Below are positions 31,258 to 43,734 of a stretch of DNA of 64,000 bases, piece by piece. The stretch is from Pseudorasbora parva. Lineage: Eukaryota; Chordata; Actinopteri; Cypriniformes; Gobionidae. Position numbers and translations under genes: made by a program. The notes under the pieces were generated by a model. That model saw only the letters and a program-made list of their open reading frames with translations, was not told where the DNA came from and ran no database searches. Within the stretch, counting starts at the first letter, position 1. Every line of letters starts with the position of its first letter. The stretch is taken from the NCBI RefSeq assembly GCF_024679245.1, contig NC_090177.1, positions 44,110,518-44,174,517 of the forward strand, written 5' to 3'.

Positions 31258-32884
31258 CAGTATTGTTCAAAATAATAGCAGTACAATGTGACTAACCAGA
31301 ATAATCAAGGTTTTTCGTATATTTTTTTATTGCTACATGGCAAACAAGTTACCAGTAGGTTCAGTAGATTCTCAGAAAACAAATGAGACCCAGCATTATT
31401 GATATGCACGCTCTTAAGGCTGCGCAATTGGGCAATTAGTTGAATTAGTTGAAAGGGGTGTGTTCAAAAAAATAGCAGTGTGGCATTCAATCACTGAGGT
31501 CATCAATTTTGTGAAGAAACAGGTGTGAATCAGGTGGCCCCTATTTAAGGATGAAGCCAACACTTGTTGAAAATGCATTTGAAAGCTGAGGAAAATGGGT
31601 CGTTCAAGACATTGTTCAGAAGAACAGCGTACTTTGATTAAAAAGTTGATTAGAGAGGGGAAAACCTATAAAGAGGTGCAAAAAATGATAGGCTGTTCAG
31701 CTAAAATGATCTCCAATGCCTTAAAATGGAGAGCAAAACCAGAGAGACGTGGAAGAAAACGGAAGACAACCATCAAAATGGATAGAAGAATAACCAGAAT
31801 GGCAAAGGCTCAGCCAATGATCACCTCCAGGGTGATCAAAGACAGTCTGGAGTTACCTGTAAGTACTGTGACAGTTAGAAGACGTCTGTGTGAAGCTAAT
31901 CTATTCTCAAGAATCCCCCGCAAAGTCCCTCTGTTAAAAAAAGGCATGTGCAGAAGAGGTTACAATTTGCCAAAGAACACATCAACTGGCCTAAAGAGAA
32001 ATGGAGGAACATTTTGTGGACTGATGAGAGTAAAATTGTTCTTTTTGGGTCCAAGGGCCTCAGGCAGTTTGTGAGACTACCCCCAAACTCTGAATTCAAG
32101 CCACAGTACACAGTGAAGACAGTGAAGCATGGAGGTGCAAGCATCATGATATGGGCATGTTTCTCCTACTATGGTGTTGGGCCTATTTATCGCATACCAG
32201 GGATCATGGATCAGTTTGCATATGTTAAAATACTTGAAGAGGTCATGTTGCCCTATGTTGAAGAGGACATGCCCTTGAAATGGTTGTTTCAACAAGACAA
32301 TGACCCAAAACACACTAGTAAACGGGCAAAGTCTTGGTTCCAAACCAACACAATTAATGTTATGGAGTGGCCAGCCCAATCTCCAGACCGTAATCCAATT
32401 GAGAACTTGTGGGGTGATATCAAAAATGCTGTTTCTGAAGCAAAACCAAGAAATGTGAATGAATTGTGGAATGTTGATAAAGAATCATGGAGTGGAATAA
32501 CAGCTGAGAGGTGCCACAAGTTGGTTGACTCCATGCCACACAGATGTCAAGCAGTTTTAAAAAACTGTGGTCATACAACTAAATATTAGTTTAGTGATTC
32601 ACAGGATTGCTAAATCCCAGAAAAAAAAATGTTTGTACAATATAGTTTTGAGTTTGTACAGTCAAAGGTAGACACTGCTATTTTTTTGAACACACCCCTT
32701 TCAACTAATTGCCCAATTGCACAGCCTTAAGAGCGTGCATATCATGAATGCTGGGTCTTGTTTGTTTTCTGACAATCTACTGAACCTACTGGTAACTTGT
32801 TTGCCACGTAGCAATAAAAATATACTAAAAACCTTGATTATTCTGGTTAGTCACATTGTACTGCTATTATTTTGAACAAGACTG
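31258..32884 (+). mobile_element. Tc1-like transposon, nearly intact
   Basis: 1627 bp flanked by TA (31256-31257 and 32885-32886). Outer ends CAGTATTGTTCAAAATAATA and the complement of CAGTCTTGTTCAAAATAATA. The inverted repeats extend about 220 bp; inside each is a second copy of the core (GTTCAAAAAAATAGCAGTG near 31463, and its complement near 32672-32690). This is the IR/DR arrangement seen in Sleeping Beauty-type Tc1 elements. The repeats are almost identical, which implies recent insertion. Confidence 0.9.
31595..32589 (+). pseudogene. Tc1 transposase with a single frameshift
   Basis: The ATG at 31595 starts paired-like DNA-binding helices (EEQRTLIKKLIREGKTYKEV and a GRKRK nuclear-localisation-like hook). 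The frame is lost at an A7 run (31936-31942) and resumes one frame over with [16 protein letters not shown]. The DDE catalytic set is complete: [18 protein letters not shown] and NPIENLWGD with D34E-type spacing. The C-terminus CGHTTKY is intact. I saw no other lesion, so the protein is one homopolymer indel from open. A sequencing error in the A-run would also explain it. Confidence 0.88.
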
Positions 32885-33139
32885 TACATCTCTACAATAC
32901 AAGGACTTAAATCAGCATATTTACAGACTGGTTGGCTTTGTTCACAAAAACGAAAGAAAATGACATGAACAAGCATGCACTTCTCAACGGGTATTAAAAC
33001 ATGTCTTAACTAACTCAAACTGAACGTTCCCTTCCCCTTTAAAACATTTTAGTGTCATTTTAAAACAATCTGTTACCTCACAGAACTAGGTAAAGAAGCA
33101 CAAACAAAATGAGAAAAACAATGAGTAGTTCCCACGTAC

Positions 33140-33229
33140 ACTGACTACAAAGTCCTCCGCTATCAGGTTGCCGTCTGTGCTGCTGGGCTTGGATCGGGCC
33201 ACTTGCTTTGCCAAGTCAAGCAGCTTCTC
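33140..33229 (-). CDS. samhd1: samhd1 exon between the two giant introns
   Basis: 90 bp (30 codons, phase 0 on both sides) encoding EKLLDLAKQVARSKPSSTDG and then NLIAEDFVVS. It aligns with the variable human segment ending in AEDFIVD. The donor GTACGTGGG was chosen because only it lets the next exon continue as VIHMDYG. The acceptor is TCTCTTGCAG. Confidence 0.93.
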
Positions 33230-34017
33230 CTGCAAGAGATCACAGACAAATCACTCACTTCACACACACAATTCACACTTTGCTCTTTTGTCATCAGCTG
33301 GTTCTACAAGCTTTCTGTAGAGACAAAATTTGTATTTTCCCTTGACCTTTCTCCTGCAGAAGCCATAAAGGTCATGAAACCCTAAAACAGAGTTAAAGGA
33401 TGGTCCCCCAATGACATTGCTAAATCCATAAGACTTTTGTTCATCTTTGTCCATATTCTCTCATCATTTGTTTCCATCCACTAAAAGTCCAAACAACAAA
33501 AACTTTCATGTGTCACAAAAGAAAAATAATCAAGCGGTTTAATCAAAGTCTTTTGAAGAGACACAGTCGATTTATATGACGAACAGATTTAATGCCAGCT
33601 GAACTGTGCTTGCTTTAACTGAACTGTTTTTTCTTGTGCATCAAGCGTGTGATATGAGTTACATTAGTGAACCTTCAATGGCTAGACAAAAGAGATAAGA
33701 GAACATTAATCATTTCATATGTGTTTCAAAGAGAAGATGAACAGAGCTGCCCAGGGCTGCGTTTAACATGGTAAGCCTAAAAAGATTATAGAGCATTTGC
33801 CATCAATGGTCTATGATAGCTCAATTTGGCTCACAATACTTTTGAGAAATGCAGCCCTGGGCAATGGATCTCAGCATGCTTTGCTAAGGGACTGCATTAA
33901 GAAAGCTTATTTAGGGATGTTCAGCTATGTTGGATGTGTAGAGGAGTTTCTGTTATTGAATGTTGAATTACCATTGTGATGAAGAGTAGCACTGTCAATT
34001 GCGATTTTCACTTTGAT
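33230..34017. other. Unannotated intron sequence
   Basis: Start of the 28.6-kb intron. No gene, recognisable repeat or microsatellite of note. Confidence 0.5.
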
Positions 34018-34284
34018 GCAAAATAATGTGTATAATAACCCCCAAATCACAATTTCACATTGAATCAAAATTCGCTAATCAGCAAGGAGCAGTTGTGGAT
34101 GGGTTGAATATGTCCATCCTGAGCTTTATTGGAAATTGTGCACATCACTGTTTTCTCCAGAACGACTGTACAACCAAATCTAATTTTGTTGCAATATTGT
34201 CCTGTTTGACACTGTGAAACTGCTTTGACACAATCGTGATTGTAAAAGCGCTTTATAAATAAAGTTGATTGATTGATTGATTTT
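34018..34284 (+). repeat. Retroposon tail with GATT repeats, copy 1
   Basis: Sequence ending TAAAAGCGCTTTATAAATAAA and a GATTGATTGATT tail, the style of a fish retroposon 3' end. A second copy of the last ~110 bp is at 34594-34706. Family unassigned. Confidence 0.5.
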
Positions 34285-34474
34285 TGGATCATGTTTAAAC
34301 TTTTCATGTCATGTGATGTGATCATGTCATGTGCTTCCCTAGTCTCATTTATTATGTTCACATTGGTTGGTTTAGTTATGTGTCATATTCTGATTAGTTC
34401 TTTTGAACCGTGCATTCTTTTGAGTTAAATCTGATGTGGTCCATGCGAAAGCACAGTGACCATTTCAACTCAAC

Positions 34475-34706
34475 ATCAACTCAAATAAACACATCAACAC
34501 TTTACATAATTTTTAGATGTGGTGAGGAATAATCCTGGAATAATTTACCTCATAAAAAGCTGTTTATTTCTAAGAGCAACGGATTCCGCCACTGATCTAT
34601 TTCTAATTTTGTTGCAATATTATCCTGTTTGACACTGTGAAGCTGCTTTGACACAATCGTGATTGTAAAAGCGGTATATAAATAAAGTTGATTGATTGAT
34701 TGATAG
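34475..34706 (+). repeat. Two short repeat fragments
   Basis: 34475-34583 repeats 27985-28095. 34594-34706 repeats the tail at 34170-34284, including the GATTGATT end. These are juxtaposed fragments with no gene. Confidence 0.6.
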
Positions 34707-34715
34707 ATATTTCAG

Positions 34716-35384
34716 TTAAAGGACAACTCCGGTGAGAAATGAACCTAGGGGTAATTAACAGATGGTTACACAGTAGATCGTTCTCTGGGATGCATTTTCA
34801 TGGAAATCGAATGTAAAGAGTTTTATCTTTAAAAACAGATTAGCTTATAACACTAGTCTATGGGGCACCGGGTAGTGAAATTAAATCGCTAGTTAATACC
34901 ACTAACAAGGCTAAAAATAGCCTCACACTAACACAGTAGCATACTGAGGGTCCCTACATGCAAACCGAAGCATTGAGAACTTTGTAAGTGTACAAACAGT
35001 TTAATAAGAAGATACTTTATAAACATAGTGCCTTACGCGTTCACGGACAGGCACCATCTTGGAAAACAGTCTCGACTCATCGAGTCACGAATGCTGTGCT
35101 AAGTGATGAACTGTGACTTGGAATATCATATGGTCCATTGTTTCCGGAAGAAAGCAATGAACGCGACAGAGAAAATAAATAAATAAAAATAAAAATGTCC
35201 ATGTTATTACATTTCACAAACTTAATTCCTATCGACCAGCTCACTTAGAACAGCACTTGTGGATCGATGAGTTGAGACTGTTTTCCAAGATGGCGCCTGT
35301 CAGTGAACGCGAAAGGCACTATGTTTATAAAGTATCTTCTTATTAAACTGTTTGTACACTTACAAAGTTCTCAATACAAATAGA
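34716..35384 (+). mobile_element. Partial TTAA-type foldback element
   Basis: It begins TTAAAGGACAACTCCGGTG, typical of fish TTAA-target DNA elements. An inner inverted repeat has arms at 34972-35084 and 35264-35375 (about 112 bp) around ~180 bp. The right outer terminus is missing where the LINE begins, so the LINE insertion or a deletion removed it. Confidence 0.45.
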
Positions 35385-36655
35385 TTTAATAGCTAAAAGA
35401 CATAAGCTCTCCCAAAAATAAATGTTTTAAGTCCTTTTTTTAAAAGTCTCAAGAGCTTGAGGTGCCCTCAGATGGTCGGGTAGGGCATTCCAAATCCGAG
35501 GAGCGGCAGAACAGAAAGCCCGATCACCCATAGTGCTGAGCTTAGTCTTGGGAAGAGGAAGGAGGTTTGAATTTGTTGAAGAAAGTGATTGAGCTGTAGT
35601 TGAAGGTATGAGTAGTTCTTTCAGATAGGAGGGGGCATTTCTGTAGATGCACTGGTGGGTTAGAAGGGAGACCTTATATTCAATCCTGGTGGAAACAGGA
35701 AGCCAGTGAAATGAATGGAGAATGGGTGTGATGTGATGTGATCGAATTTTCAAACTCTCAACAGATCCTTGCTGCACTATTCTGAACACACTGCAGTCTC
35801 TGCAAGCTTTAGTTAGGAAACCCGATGAGAAGTGCATTACAGTAATCCAGTCTGGAGGAGACAAAGGCACGGACCAGCTTTTTAGCATCTGCTACGGTTA
35901 GTGTTGGACGGAGTTTAGCAATATTTCTGAGATGGTAGAAAGATGTCTTGCAGAGGTTTTTGATATGGGCTTTGAAGCTGGGTTGGGGGTCAAATCTTAC
36001 ACCAAGATTGGTGACAGTTGTGGAGAGGGGAATGTCCTGACCAGAGATAGTTATACCCGTTATGGAGGAAGACTGTGTTTGATGTGGTGTGCCAACAAGA
36101 ATTGCCTCAGTTTTAGAGCTGGTTAACTGAAGGAAGTTGGGCTTCATCCACACAAGTCATAGATGTTGTTGGTGAAATTGCAGAGGTGTGTTTCTGATTT
36201 CATGTACAGTTGTGTGTCATTGGCATAGCAGTGAAATGAGACTCAATAGTGGCTAATGACATGGCCAAGGGGGATGATGTAAATGATGAAGAGAATGGGG
36301 CCAAGGACTGACCCCTGAGGGACCCCGCAGGTAACTGTGTGTTGTTGGGACCTTGCACTTCCAAATGAAATGTACTCTGATAGTGAGGTACGATTTAAAC
36401 CAGTTTAAAGCAGTGCCAGTGAGTCCAGTGGTTTGATGCAGCCGGTTAAGCAGTATGCAATGATCCACTGTATCGAAAGCAGCTGACAGATCCTGCATCA
36501 GCTGTCATCCTTAGGTCATTTGCGACTCTAACCAGGGATGTTTCAATACTGTGTGCAGAACGGAAACCAGACTGAAATTTTTCGAAAAGATTGTTGTATT
36601 TGAGATTGGATTGTTGGATGTAGTGGAACCTACGTGACACTAGGGGGCACACCAG
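35385..36655 (-). mobile_element. 5'-truncated L2-type LINE (decayed)
   Basis: Minus-strand RT pieces in several frames: YNNLFEKFQSGFRSAHSIET and [20 protein letters not shown], a GVPQG-like region, then LTSSKTEAILVGTPHQ and LDYCNALLIGFP. The C-terminal RT lobe LHSFHWLPVSTRIEYK and GDRAFCSAAPRIWNALP follows. The endonuclease and the RT N-terminus are absent. At least three frameshifts were seen. It is an older relative of the 48-52 kb L2. Confidence 0.75.
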
Positions 36656-37439
36656 TTCATTAACGCCTCTAGAGAGTGATATATAGAATATAGGAGAATG
36701 AGAAATAAAGTTATCATGAGTGACTGAGCTGATAATGTGTCGTGATGTTCCACGTTACGAAATAACCATCTGTTACAGGTCCTAAACAGAGACAAAGAGA
36801 ATCTTTCCCGCTCAGAATTCACCCTCTGGATTGGTCAAACTAACCCAGGAGCGGTGTGGATTAATTGTCTTAAAAGACAAGTAGAAACATTTCTTTGTGC
36901 TCTTCTCTACTCCTCCTCGGACCTTTCCTCCCGTCCTCTGAATGCGGCTCACCCTTCGCCATGCGGCTTCGGCCCTGGCTTGGCAGTGCAGTCACATTGG
37001 TTGTTTCCCTTGAAGTCGGCGCTCCGCTACTCAGTCCTCGGACAAAGGCAGACAGGCACTGAGCACCATCTCAACGGTCACACAAAGCAACCCATGCAAG
37101 TATAAATTCCATTGAAATTTAGATGCGTTTTAAGACTAGTAACCCTGTTTAAGGTGATATTGTTCTTTGCTGGCTCTCTGTAGTAATGTTTGTGAAATGC
37201 CATTCTGAACCCTTCCTTTCTCTCCTTTCTTTTTTCTTTTTGTCGTTACTCTGTATATACATGTATTCTTTATTTAGTCGTATGTATTCTTAGTATCAAT
37301 TATTAAAACCATTGTATCCATGTTTGTCATTGTTGCTGCTCACAAAACATAAGTCACTTTAATGTTCAGATCTATAGCTACAGCTCTCATAAGTATCTTT
37401 GAAGACTTTAACTAATATCCCAATAGCTCGGAAACTTTA
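36656..37439. other. Unannotated intron sequence
   Basis: No gene recognised. 36880-37090 is GC-richer than its surroundings, but I could not assign it to a repeat or exon. Confidence 0.4.
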
Positions 37440-37440
37440 C

Positions 37441-39844
37441 GGTAACACTTTACTTGAAGGGGTGTGCATAAGACTGACATGACACCTTCATAATCATGAC
37501 ATGACACGTGTCATGAATATGAAGGAGTTTTTATGCATGTTTATGACAACTGTCATTAAGTGTCATTCGCTTAATTATGTCATTTTTAATGCAATGATGA
37601 CATTTCGGAGTTGTCTTTGTTATGACATCTTGACATAAACCAATACATCATAACCTGTCAGTGTCTTTGTCATGACAACTTGACATTACCAAGACAACAT
37701 AACCTGTCATAAACAGACATGAAATGACATAGCAGATTAATTATCAAATTTAAGAAACTACTTAGCTTTTTGGGTTTACATTACATTAGTGGCTAGGCAA
37801 CGTGGGGGAGAGGACGCTGGAGCTGTCTGTTCGCCGCTTCTCCACCCACAAATCATGTTAACTTTACTATTAAATTTAGATTTTATTTTATTTTCTTATG
37901 TTTGTGACTAGTCTAACAGTCAGAGCTACAATTGGGACTGTTGCTGATTGCTGGCAGCCACTGAGAGGACGTTGTTTGCCATTTTTTCACCGCTTCTTCT
38001 GTTTTTGTTTGAATTTGTGGTTGGTTTTGGTTTGAAGGACATTTGATGTTGCTCGCTGCGGCTGCTCTCTCTTCTGGGTGTCGGCTGCTCACTGGTGGTC
38101 TCCCTCGGGCTTGAGCTGCATGGTGGCTGAAGTTTGCACCAGGCTAGCGTCATCAGCGTCCGGCATGATGTTGAGATGTCATTTTTACTTGTTATTCATG
38201 TATTGTTATTTTTTCCCTTTGTTGCACTTTGAGATTCTTCGGAATGAAAAGTGCGTTATAAATAAAATCTATTACTATTATTATTATTATTATTATTATT
38301 AAACTGTCATGTGGTTGGTTTTGACGTTGGCTGTCATTAGGCTATTATAATGTCATGATTTTTTTATAAATTTAATTTGTCATTAACATGTCATTAAGTG
38401 TCAATACTCTGTCAAATTATGTTATAACATTGTCATGAACATATTTCTTGACCTAAACTACAGTGGTACAAGTTGAATTTGTCATTAACATGTCATTAAG
38501 TGTCAATACTCTGTCAAATTATTTTATAACAGTGTCATGAATATCGAATAACAGTGTAATGATGAGTCATTAAAAACTATTAATATAACTCAAAATGATA
38601 GAGTGGCATAGACATATACACCTATATGATGATGTCTATGGTGGCACCACTGGTAATGTGTACGCTGTAACAGATGTTGGCAGAGCCTCAGTCAGGTTAG
38701 TTTGTTGAGGTGTTTAATGTCAATTTAGTTTGCAGTAAGTAAAAACAATTCACAACAACGTTATTTTGGGTTTAATATACTTTATTTAAACTTTCGCTCA
38801 CTCTTTAACGAATAGTTTGAGTTTATTCTTACCATTTCTTTGTTTGTCTGTTTGTTATGGCGGAGTCCCGTGTGCTGGTGCACCGTCAAAAGTGGTTCGG
38901 GCGGAAACGTTAGCTCTATATATAATGTTCCGGCCTAGGATCTAGTCGCAACCATTCCTTGTTCAGCCCGGGGTGGGGCTCTAAAGACTATTCCTCTTAT
39001 TTTTATACATCGGAAGATAATTTATAAAGTGAAGTCATTTGACAAAGTGTTATTTTTCTGTGTTTGTTTATGTGTGTATATGATGTTGATTTATATATAT
39101 ATGTTTATTTTGTGTAATGGCCATTATTTGTGTACGTGTTTTCCCCTTTTTGCGTTAATTGGTGCTGGTCACCTGTGTATAAATTCATGCCTTGTGTTTT
39201 TAAGAGTCAGTTCTGTGAGAGGGCAGGTCTTAAAAATTAAATGATTGATTTTATTTCTCGAACTCCTTTTCATATTTTTAAGACATTTGAAATTGTCTAT
39301 TATCTAACCTTCTGTTGAAGCTGGTGGAGGAAACTTAAAAAATAAAATAAAACATTATGAACTGAAAAATATTAATGATGCTGTTATTAAAAAATAATTT
39401 GACAGCGTATTAACACCTAATTACATTTTAATGACAAATTAAACTTGTGCCACTGAAAAAAATTTATGACATTATAATGGCCTCAGTCAACATCAAAACC
39501 AACCACATAACAGTTTAAGGTTAACCCTATAAGCTAAGTAAGTTTCTTAAATTTGATAATCTGCTGTCATGTTTATGACAGGTTATGTTGTCTTGGTAAT
39601 GTCAAGTTGTCATGACAAAGACACTGACAGGTTTTGATGTATTGGTTAATGTCAAGTTGTCATAACAAAGACAACTCCGAAATGTCATCATTGCATTAAA
39701 AATGACATAATTAAGCGAATGACACTTAATGACAGTTGTTATAAACATGCATAAAAACTCCTTCATATTCATGACACGTGTCATGTCATGATTATGAAGG
39801 TGTCATGTCAGTCTTATGCACACCCCTTCAAGTAAAGTGTTACC
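37441..39844. mobile_element. Foldback element with ~480-bp inverted arms
   Basis: Termini GGTAACACTTTACTTGAAGG are exactly inverted at the two ends, and the arms stay over 95% alike by eye for about 320 bp, then remain recognisable to ~480 bp. The left arm is interrupted by a LINE fragment (37785-38302). The centre (38590-39360) holds no transposase. TTTA occurs just outside each end after one extra C/G pair, a possible 4-bp duplication; I found no 8-bp one. Non-autonomous DNA element, superfamily undecided. Confidence 0.75.
37785..38302 (+). mobile_element. LINE fragment with (ATT)n tail
   Basis: It interrupts the left arm of the foldback element. It ends GTGCGTTATAAATAAAATCT followed by an (ATT)n tail, the 3' end style of fish L2-like LINEs. 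About 500 bp with no complete coding domain. Confidence 0.55.
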
Positions 39845-39997
39845 GTTTATTCTTTGTGGCCAGAAGAGTAACCTTCCCGAAGATTTGGTAGACAGAATAA
39901 AAGCTTTGAGAGTTGATAAGAGATTGTACTGATCTTTCGTTAAACAAACAGATCAGATGAGTTTTGAATTATTTCTTTAAAGGTTATTCTGCAATTA

Positions 39998-40181
<184 letters not shown>

Positions 40182-41139
40182 TAGGGGTGTAACGATACGC
40201 GTATTCGTATTGAACCGTTCGGTACGAGGCTTTCGGTTCGGTACGCGGTACGCATTATGTACCGAACGGTTCTTGGACTAATTAATTAGATTTGGAAAAT
40301 AAAAAAGTGTGTGAAATATAATAATATGCGTTCAACAAGGTAGCCCAATAACCAAAACGACATAACAGGCAATGCCCCTGACACCGCCGAAGTGAAAGAA
40401 AAAAACAAAAAACAAATATGTTTTAGGCTGCTCAGTCAGGTGCTCGCTTACTCAGTAGGCTACGCGCTGAATGCTCGTGGCAAAATGGCAATTGCGTTTA
40501 ACAAACCAGAAATAGAAGATCCTCCAATAACCAACAGGTCTGGGTGAACTTTGGATTCTTGGTAAGCTATGATGGTGTTGGCAAGATTGATGGATTAAAA
40601 AACAACGGTATGTCGCATTTGCTGATGGTACAGCAGCGGGAATTATTCATGTCATGTCAATCAAAGCCGACAACAAGACGATCTTGTTGTCTTTACGCCG
40701 ACAACAAGACGATAAAAAGGAGAAACAGCCACAAACTATCCCCGCAGCATTTAGACAGACATTTCCAACTTATTCAAATGGCAAAAGACATCACCGCGGC
40801 GAGTGGTCCATTTATAGCCGCGGATATGAGACCTAACGCCCGTTTCACACATACTCCGTCTGCAGTGCATATTTTTTTCCGTACCCATGTTAACGGATGA
40901 CAGCTTTCAAACTGCACGCGGGTGCTGTCCGTCAGTCTGTTCCAGGAGCGTTGCGTCTGCAGCAGTGCACGGATCGTTTTCGTACCGAGTCTATTTTTTG
41001 CTGCGCTGCGTTGCTGCATTAAAGTGGTAGAACATTGTTCGCATTAAAATAATGTACTGAATCGGACCGTACCGAACCGAACCGTGACACCAGTGTATCG
41101 TATCGAACCGAACCGTGAATTTTGTGAACCGTTACACCC

Positions 41140-41142
<3 letters not shown>
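40182..41142 (+). mobile_element. hAT derivative with BED-finger remnant
   Basis: Ends TAGGGGTGTAACG and CGTTACACCCCTA, with long internal inverted similarity (GAACCGTTCGGTAC versus the complement of GTACCGAACCGAACCG). Inside, 40500-40850 retains broken coding sequence of a ZBED/hAT transposase N-terminus (VNFGFLVSYDGVGK, KKEKQPQTIPAAFRQTFPTY, FIAADMRP). The catalytic domain is deleted, and about 200 bp of different sequence (CCGTTTCACACATACTCCG onward) fills the gap. It sits between TA repeats, so an 8-bp duplication cannot be distinguished. Confidence 0.75.

Positions 41143-41211
<69 letters not shown>
41142..41211. repeat. (TA)n microsatellite
   Basis: About 70 bp of TA between the hAT derivative and the tandem-LTR element. 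Confidence 0.95.
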
Positions 41212-41212
<1 letters not shown>

Positions 41213-41430
41213 CACGAGTTCCCACTTACATCAAATTAAATAGAGCAAAGATTATGCGTATTTGGCGTGCTGTCCAGGGGAGGGCTCCGGGCTCAGATTT
41301 TTGCCTGAACCCAGAGTATCCCCCCCCGTGGTAAAGATACTCTATAACTAGACTGTAATGTTTTATGGATTGTGATGGCATCTAATGAGGGTTTATTAAA
41401 TTGAAGTGAGGAGATGGGGTGGTGGAGGGA

Positions 41431-41646
41431 TGCTAAAATAAAAATGGTCAACGAGAGGAGGTAAATCTGTAGTATAAGTACACCTCCTATCGTTGATCAG
41501 ATTGATTAGCTTACCATGCTCCACCTGCGTTTAATTAGGTTTAATTATCTGACGTGCTCCCCTTGTTAATTAGGTTTGATTAGCTGACGGCTCCGTTGTT
41601 TAATTATATGTTAGTGCTCCTCCCGAAATTAGTTAATAAAACTTCA
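41431..41646 (+). repeat. 216-bp LTR-like repeat, copy 1
   Basis: TG...CA bounded, with AATAAA 8 bp before its end, preceded by a purine-rich tract and followed by CTTCACGAGTTCCC. Identity with copy 2 stops exactly at TG and within one base of CA. Confidence 0.75.
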
Positions 41647-41934
41647 CTTCACGAGTTCCCACTTACATCAAATTAAATAGAGTAAAGATTATGCGTATTT
41701 GGCGTGCTGTCCAGGGGAGGGCTCCGGGCTCGGATTTTTGCCCGAACCCAGAGTATCCCCCAAAATGCAAGGAGTGGAGGACAGCCACCAGAAAACCCCC
41801 AAATACGCAGAAAAATTGGTGGGCTGATAATTTGAGAGGCCTGGCTGCTAGACCAGGAGAGCCCGTGTTGCCTCACTGCTTCGGGCGGACGGGTTCTACT
41901 GGCTGAAGGAAACTGGGCGTTGGAAGACCGATCG

Positions 41935-43260
41935 GGAAAGCTCTTGCCGCATCTGAGGGGGGCCAGGCTCACTGCAACAGACGGGAAAGAACCCTACCGG
42001 ACGATGGATGAGGAGAATTTTTGTAAAATTACAGATCGGGAGGGCCCTTTGCAACGTCTGAGGGGGGTCCGGCTCACAGCAACAGACGAGAAGCGAGCTC
42101 TTCCGGCTGATAAATGAGGAACGTCCTCAAAATCAGAGAGGCCGATGGGAAGGCTCTTACAACATCTGAGGGGGGCCGGGCTCACTGCAACAGACGAGAA
42201 AAACCCTACCGGACGATAAATGAGGAGCGGCCTAGAATTTGGCGTACCGATCGGGAAGGCTCTTTTTCGAGTCTGAGGGGGGCCTGGCTCACTGCAACAG
42301 ACGTAAGACGAGCTCTTCCGGCTGATAAATGAGGAGCATCCTCAAAATCAGGGGGGCAGATTGGGAAGGCTTCTTACAGCATCTGAGGGGGGCCAGGCTC
42401 ACTGCAACAGATGAAAAAGAAGACCCTACCGAACGATAGAGGAGGAGCAGCCTAGAATTTGGCGGACCGATCGGGAAGGCTCTCTACCAAGTCTGAGGGG
42501 GGCCTGGCTCACTGCAACAGATGTAAGATGAGCTCTTCCGGCTGATAAATGAGGAGCATCCTCAAAATCAGCGGGGTAGATTGGGAAGGCTTCTTACGGC
42601 GTCTGAGGGGGGCCAGGCTCACTGCAACAGATGGGAAAAAACCCTACCGGCCGATTAAATTAGGAGCGGTCTTAAATAAAATTACCGATCGGAAAGGCTC
42701 TTGCAACGTCTGATGGGGGCCAGGCTCACTGCAACAGACGAGAAACAAGCTGTACCAGCTGATAATGAGGAGCATCCTCAAATCAGAAGGACCGATTAGG
42801 AAGGCTCTCACAACGTCTGAGGGGGGCCTGGCTCACTGCAACAGGCGAGAAAAACCCTGCCGGCCAATAAATGAGGAGCAACCTTGAATTTGACAGACTG
42901 ATCGGGGAGGTTCTTGCAACGTCTGAGGGGGGCCGAGCTCACTGCAACAGACGAGAAACAAACCCTAACAGCCGATAAATGAGGAGCATCCTCAAATTAG
43001 AGTGACTGATCGGGAAGGCTCTTGCAATGTCTGAGGGGGGCCCGGCTCACTGCAACAGATGAGAAACAAACCCCACCAACCAATAAATGAGGAGCATCCT
43101 CAAATTGGAAAGACCGATCGGGAAGGTTCTTGCAACGTCTGAGGGGGGCCGGGCTCACTGCAACAGACGAGAAACTAACCCTGATGGCCGATAAATGAGG
43201 AGCTTCCTCAAATTAAGATGACCAATCGGGAAAGCTCTTGCAATGTCTGAGGGGGGCCCG
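41935..43260 (+). repeat. 107-bp minisatellite, about 13 copies
   Basis: Each unit contains CTGAGGGGGGCC, GGCTCACTGCAACAGACGAG, an ACC...CCGATAAATGAGGAGC segment and GATCGGGAAGGCTCTTGC. The spacing of CTGAGGGGGG is 104-114 bp. The array continues in degenerate form to about 43700. No reading frame is conserved. Confidence 0.9.
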
Positions 43261-43734
43261 GCTCACTGCAACAAACGAAAAAACCTTACCGTCCGGAGAA
43301 AGAGCGCGCAACGAGATTCAACATGCGCGAAGTTTGAAAACAGTCGATCGGGGGCTCAAGCCGCATCTGACGGGAGATTAGAATCACAGCGTCAGATGAG
43401 TGAGCCCTACCAAATTGATAAATGGGGCGTCGAAATTAAAAAGAAAGACTGACCGAGGGGGCCCACCCAGCTTCCGCCAGGAGCAGATTCCTGGCATCAG
43501 ATGAGTGGGTACTATCGGCCGACGGTACGGAGAAAGAGATGGGGAAACACCCGCCAGGAGAGCTTTCACAACATTCGACGGGAGATCAATGCTCACTGCA
43601 ATCGGAAAGTGAAGCTTCACCGGATGGAAAAAGAAAAGATGGATAGTGACTGAGAGGCTCTGACGGCATCCGATTGGAGATTAAGACTCATTGCTTCCAA
43701 TGGGGGAGCCTCGCCAGATGGATAAGGGAGAAAA

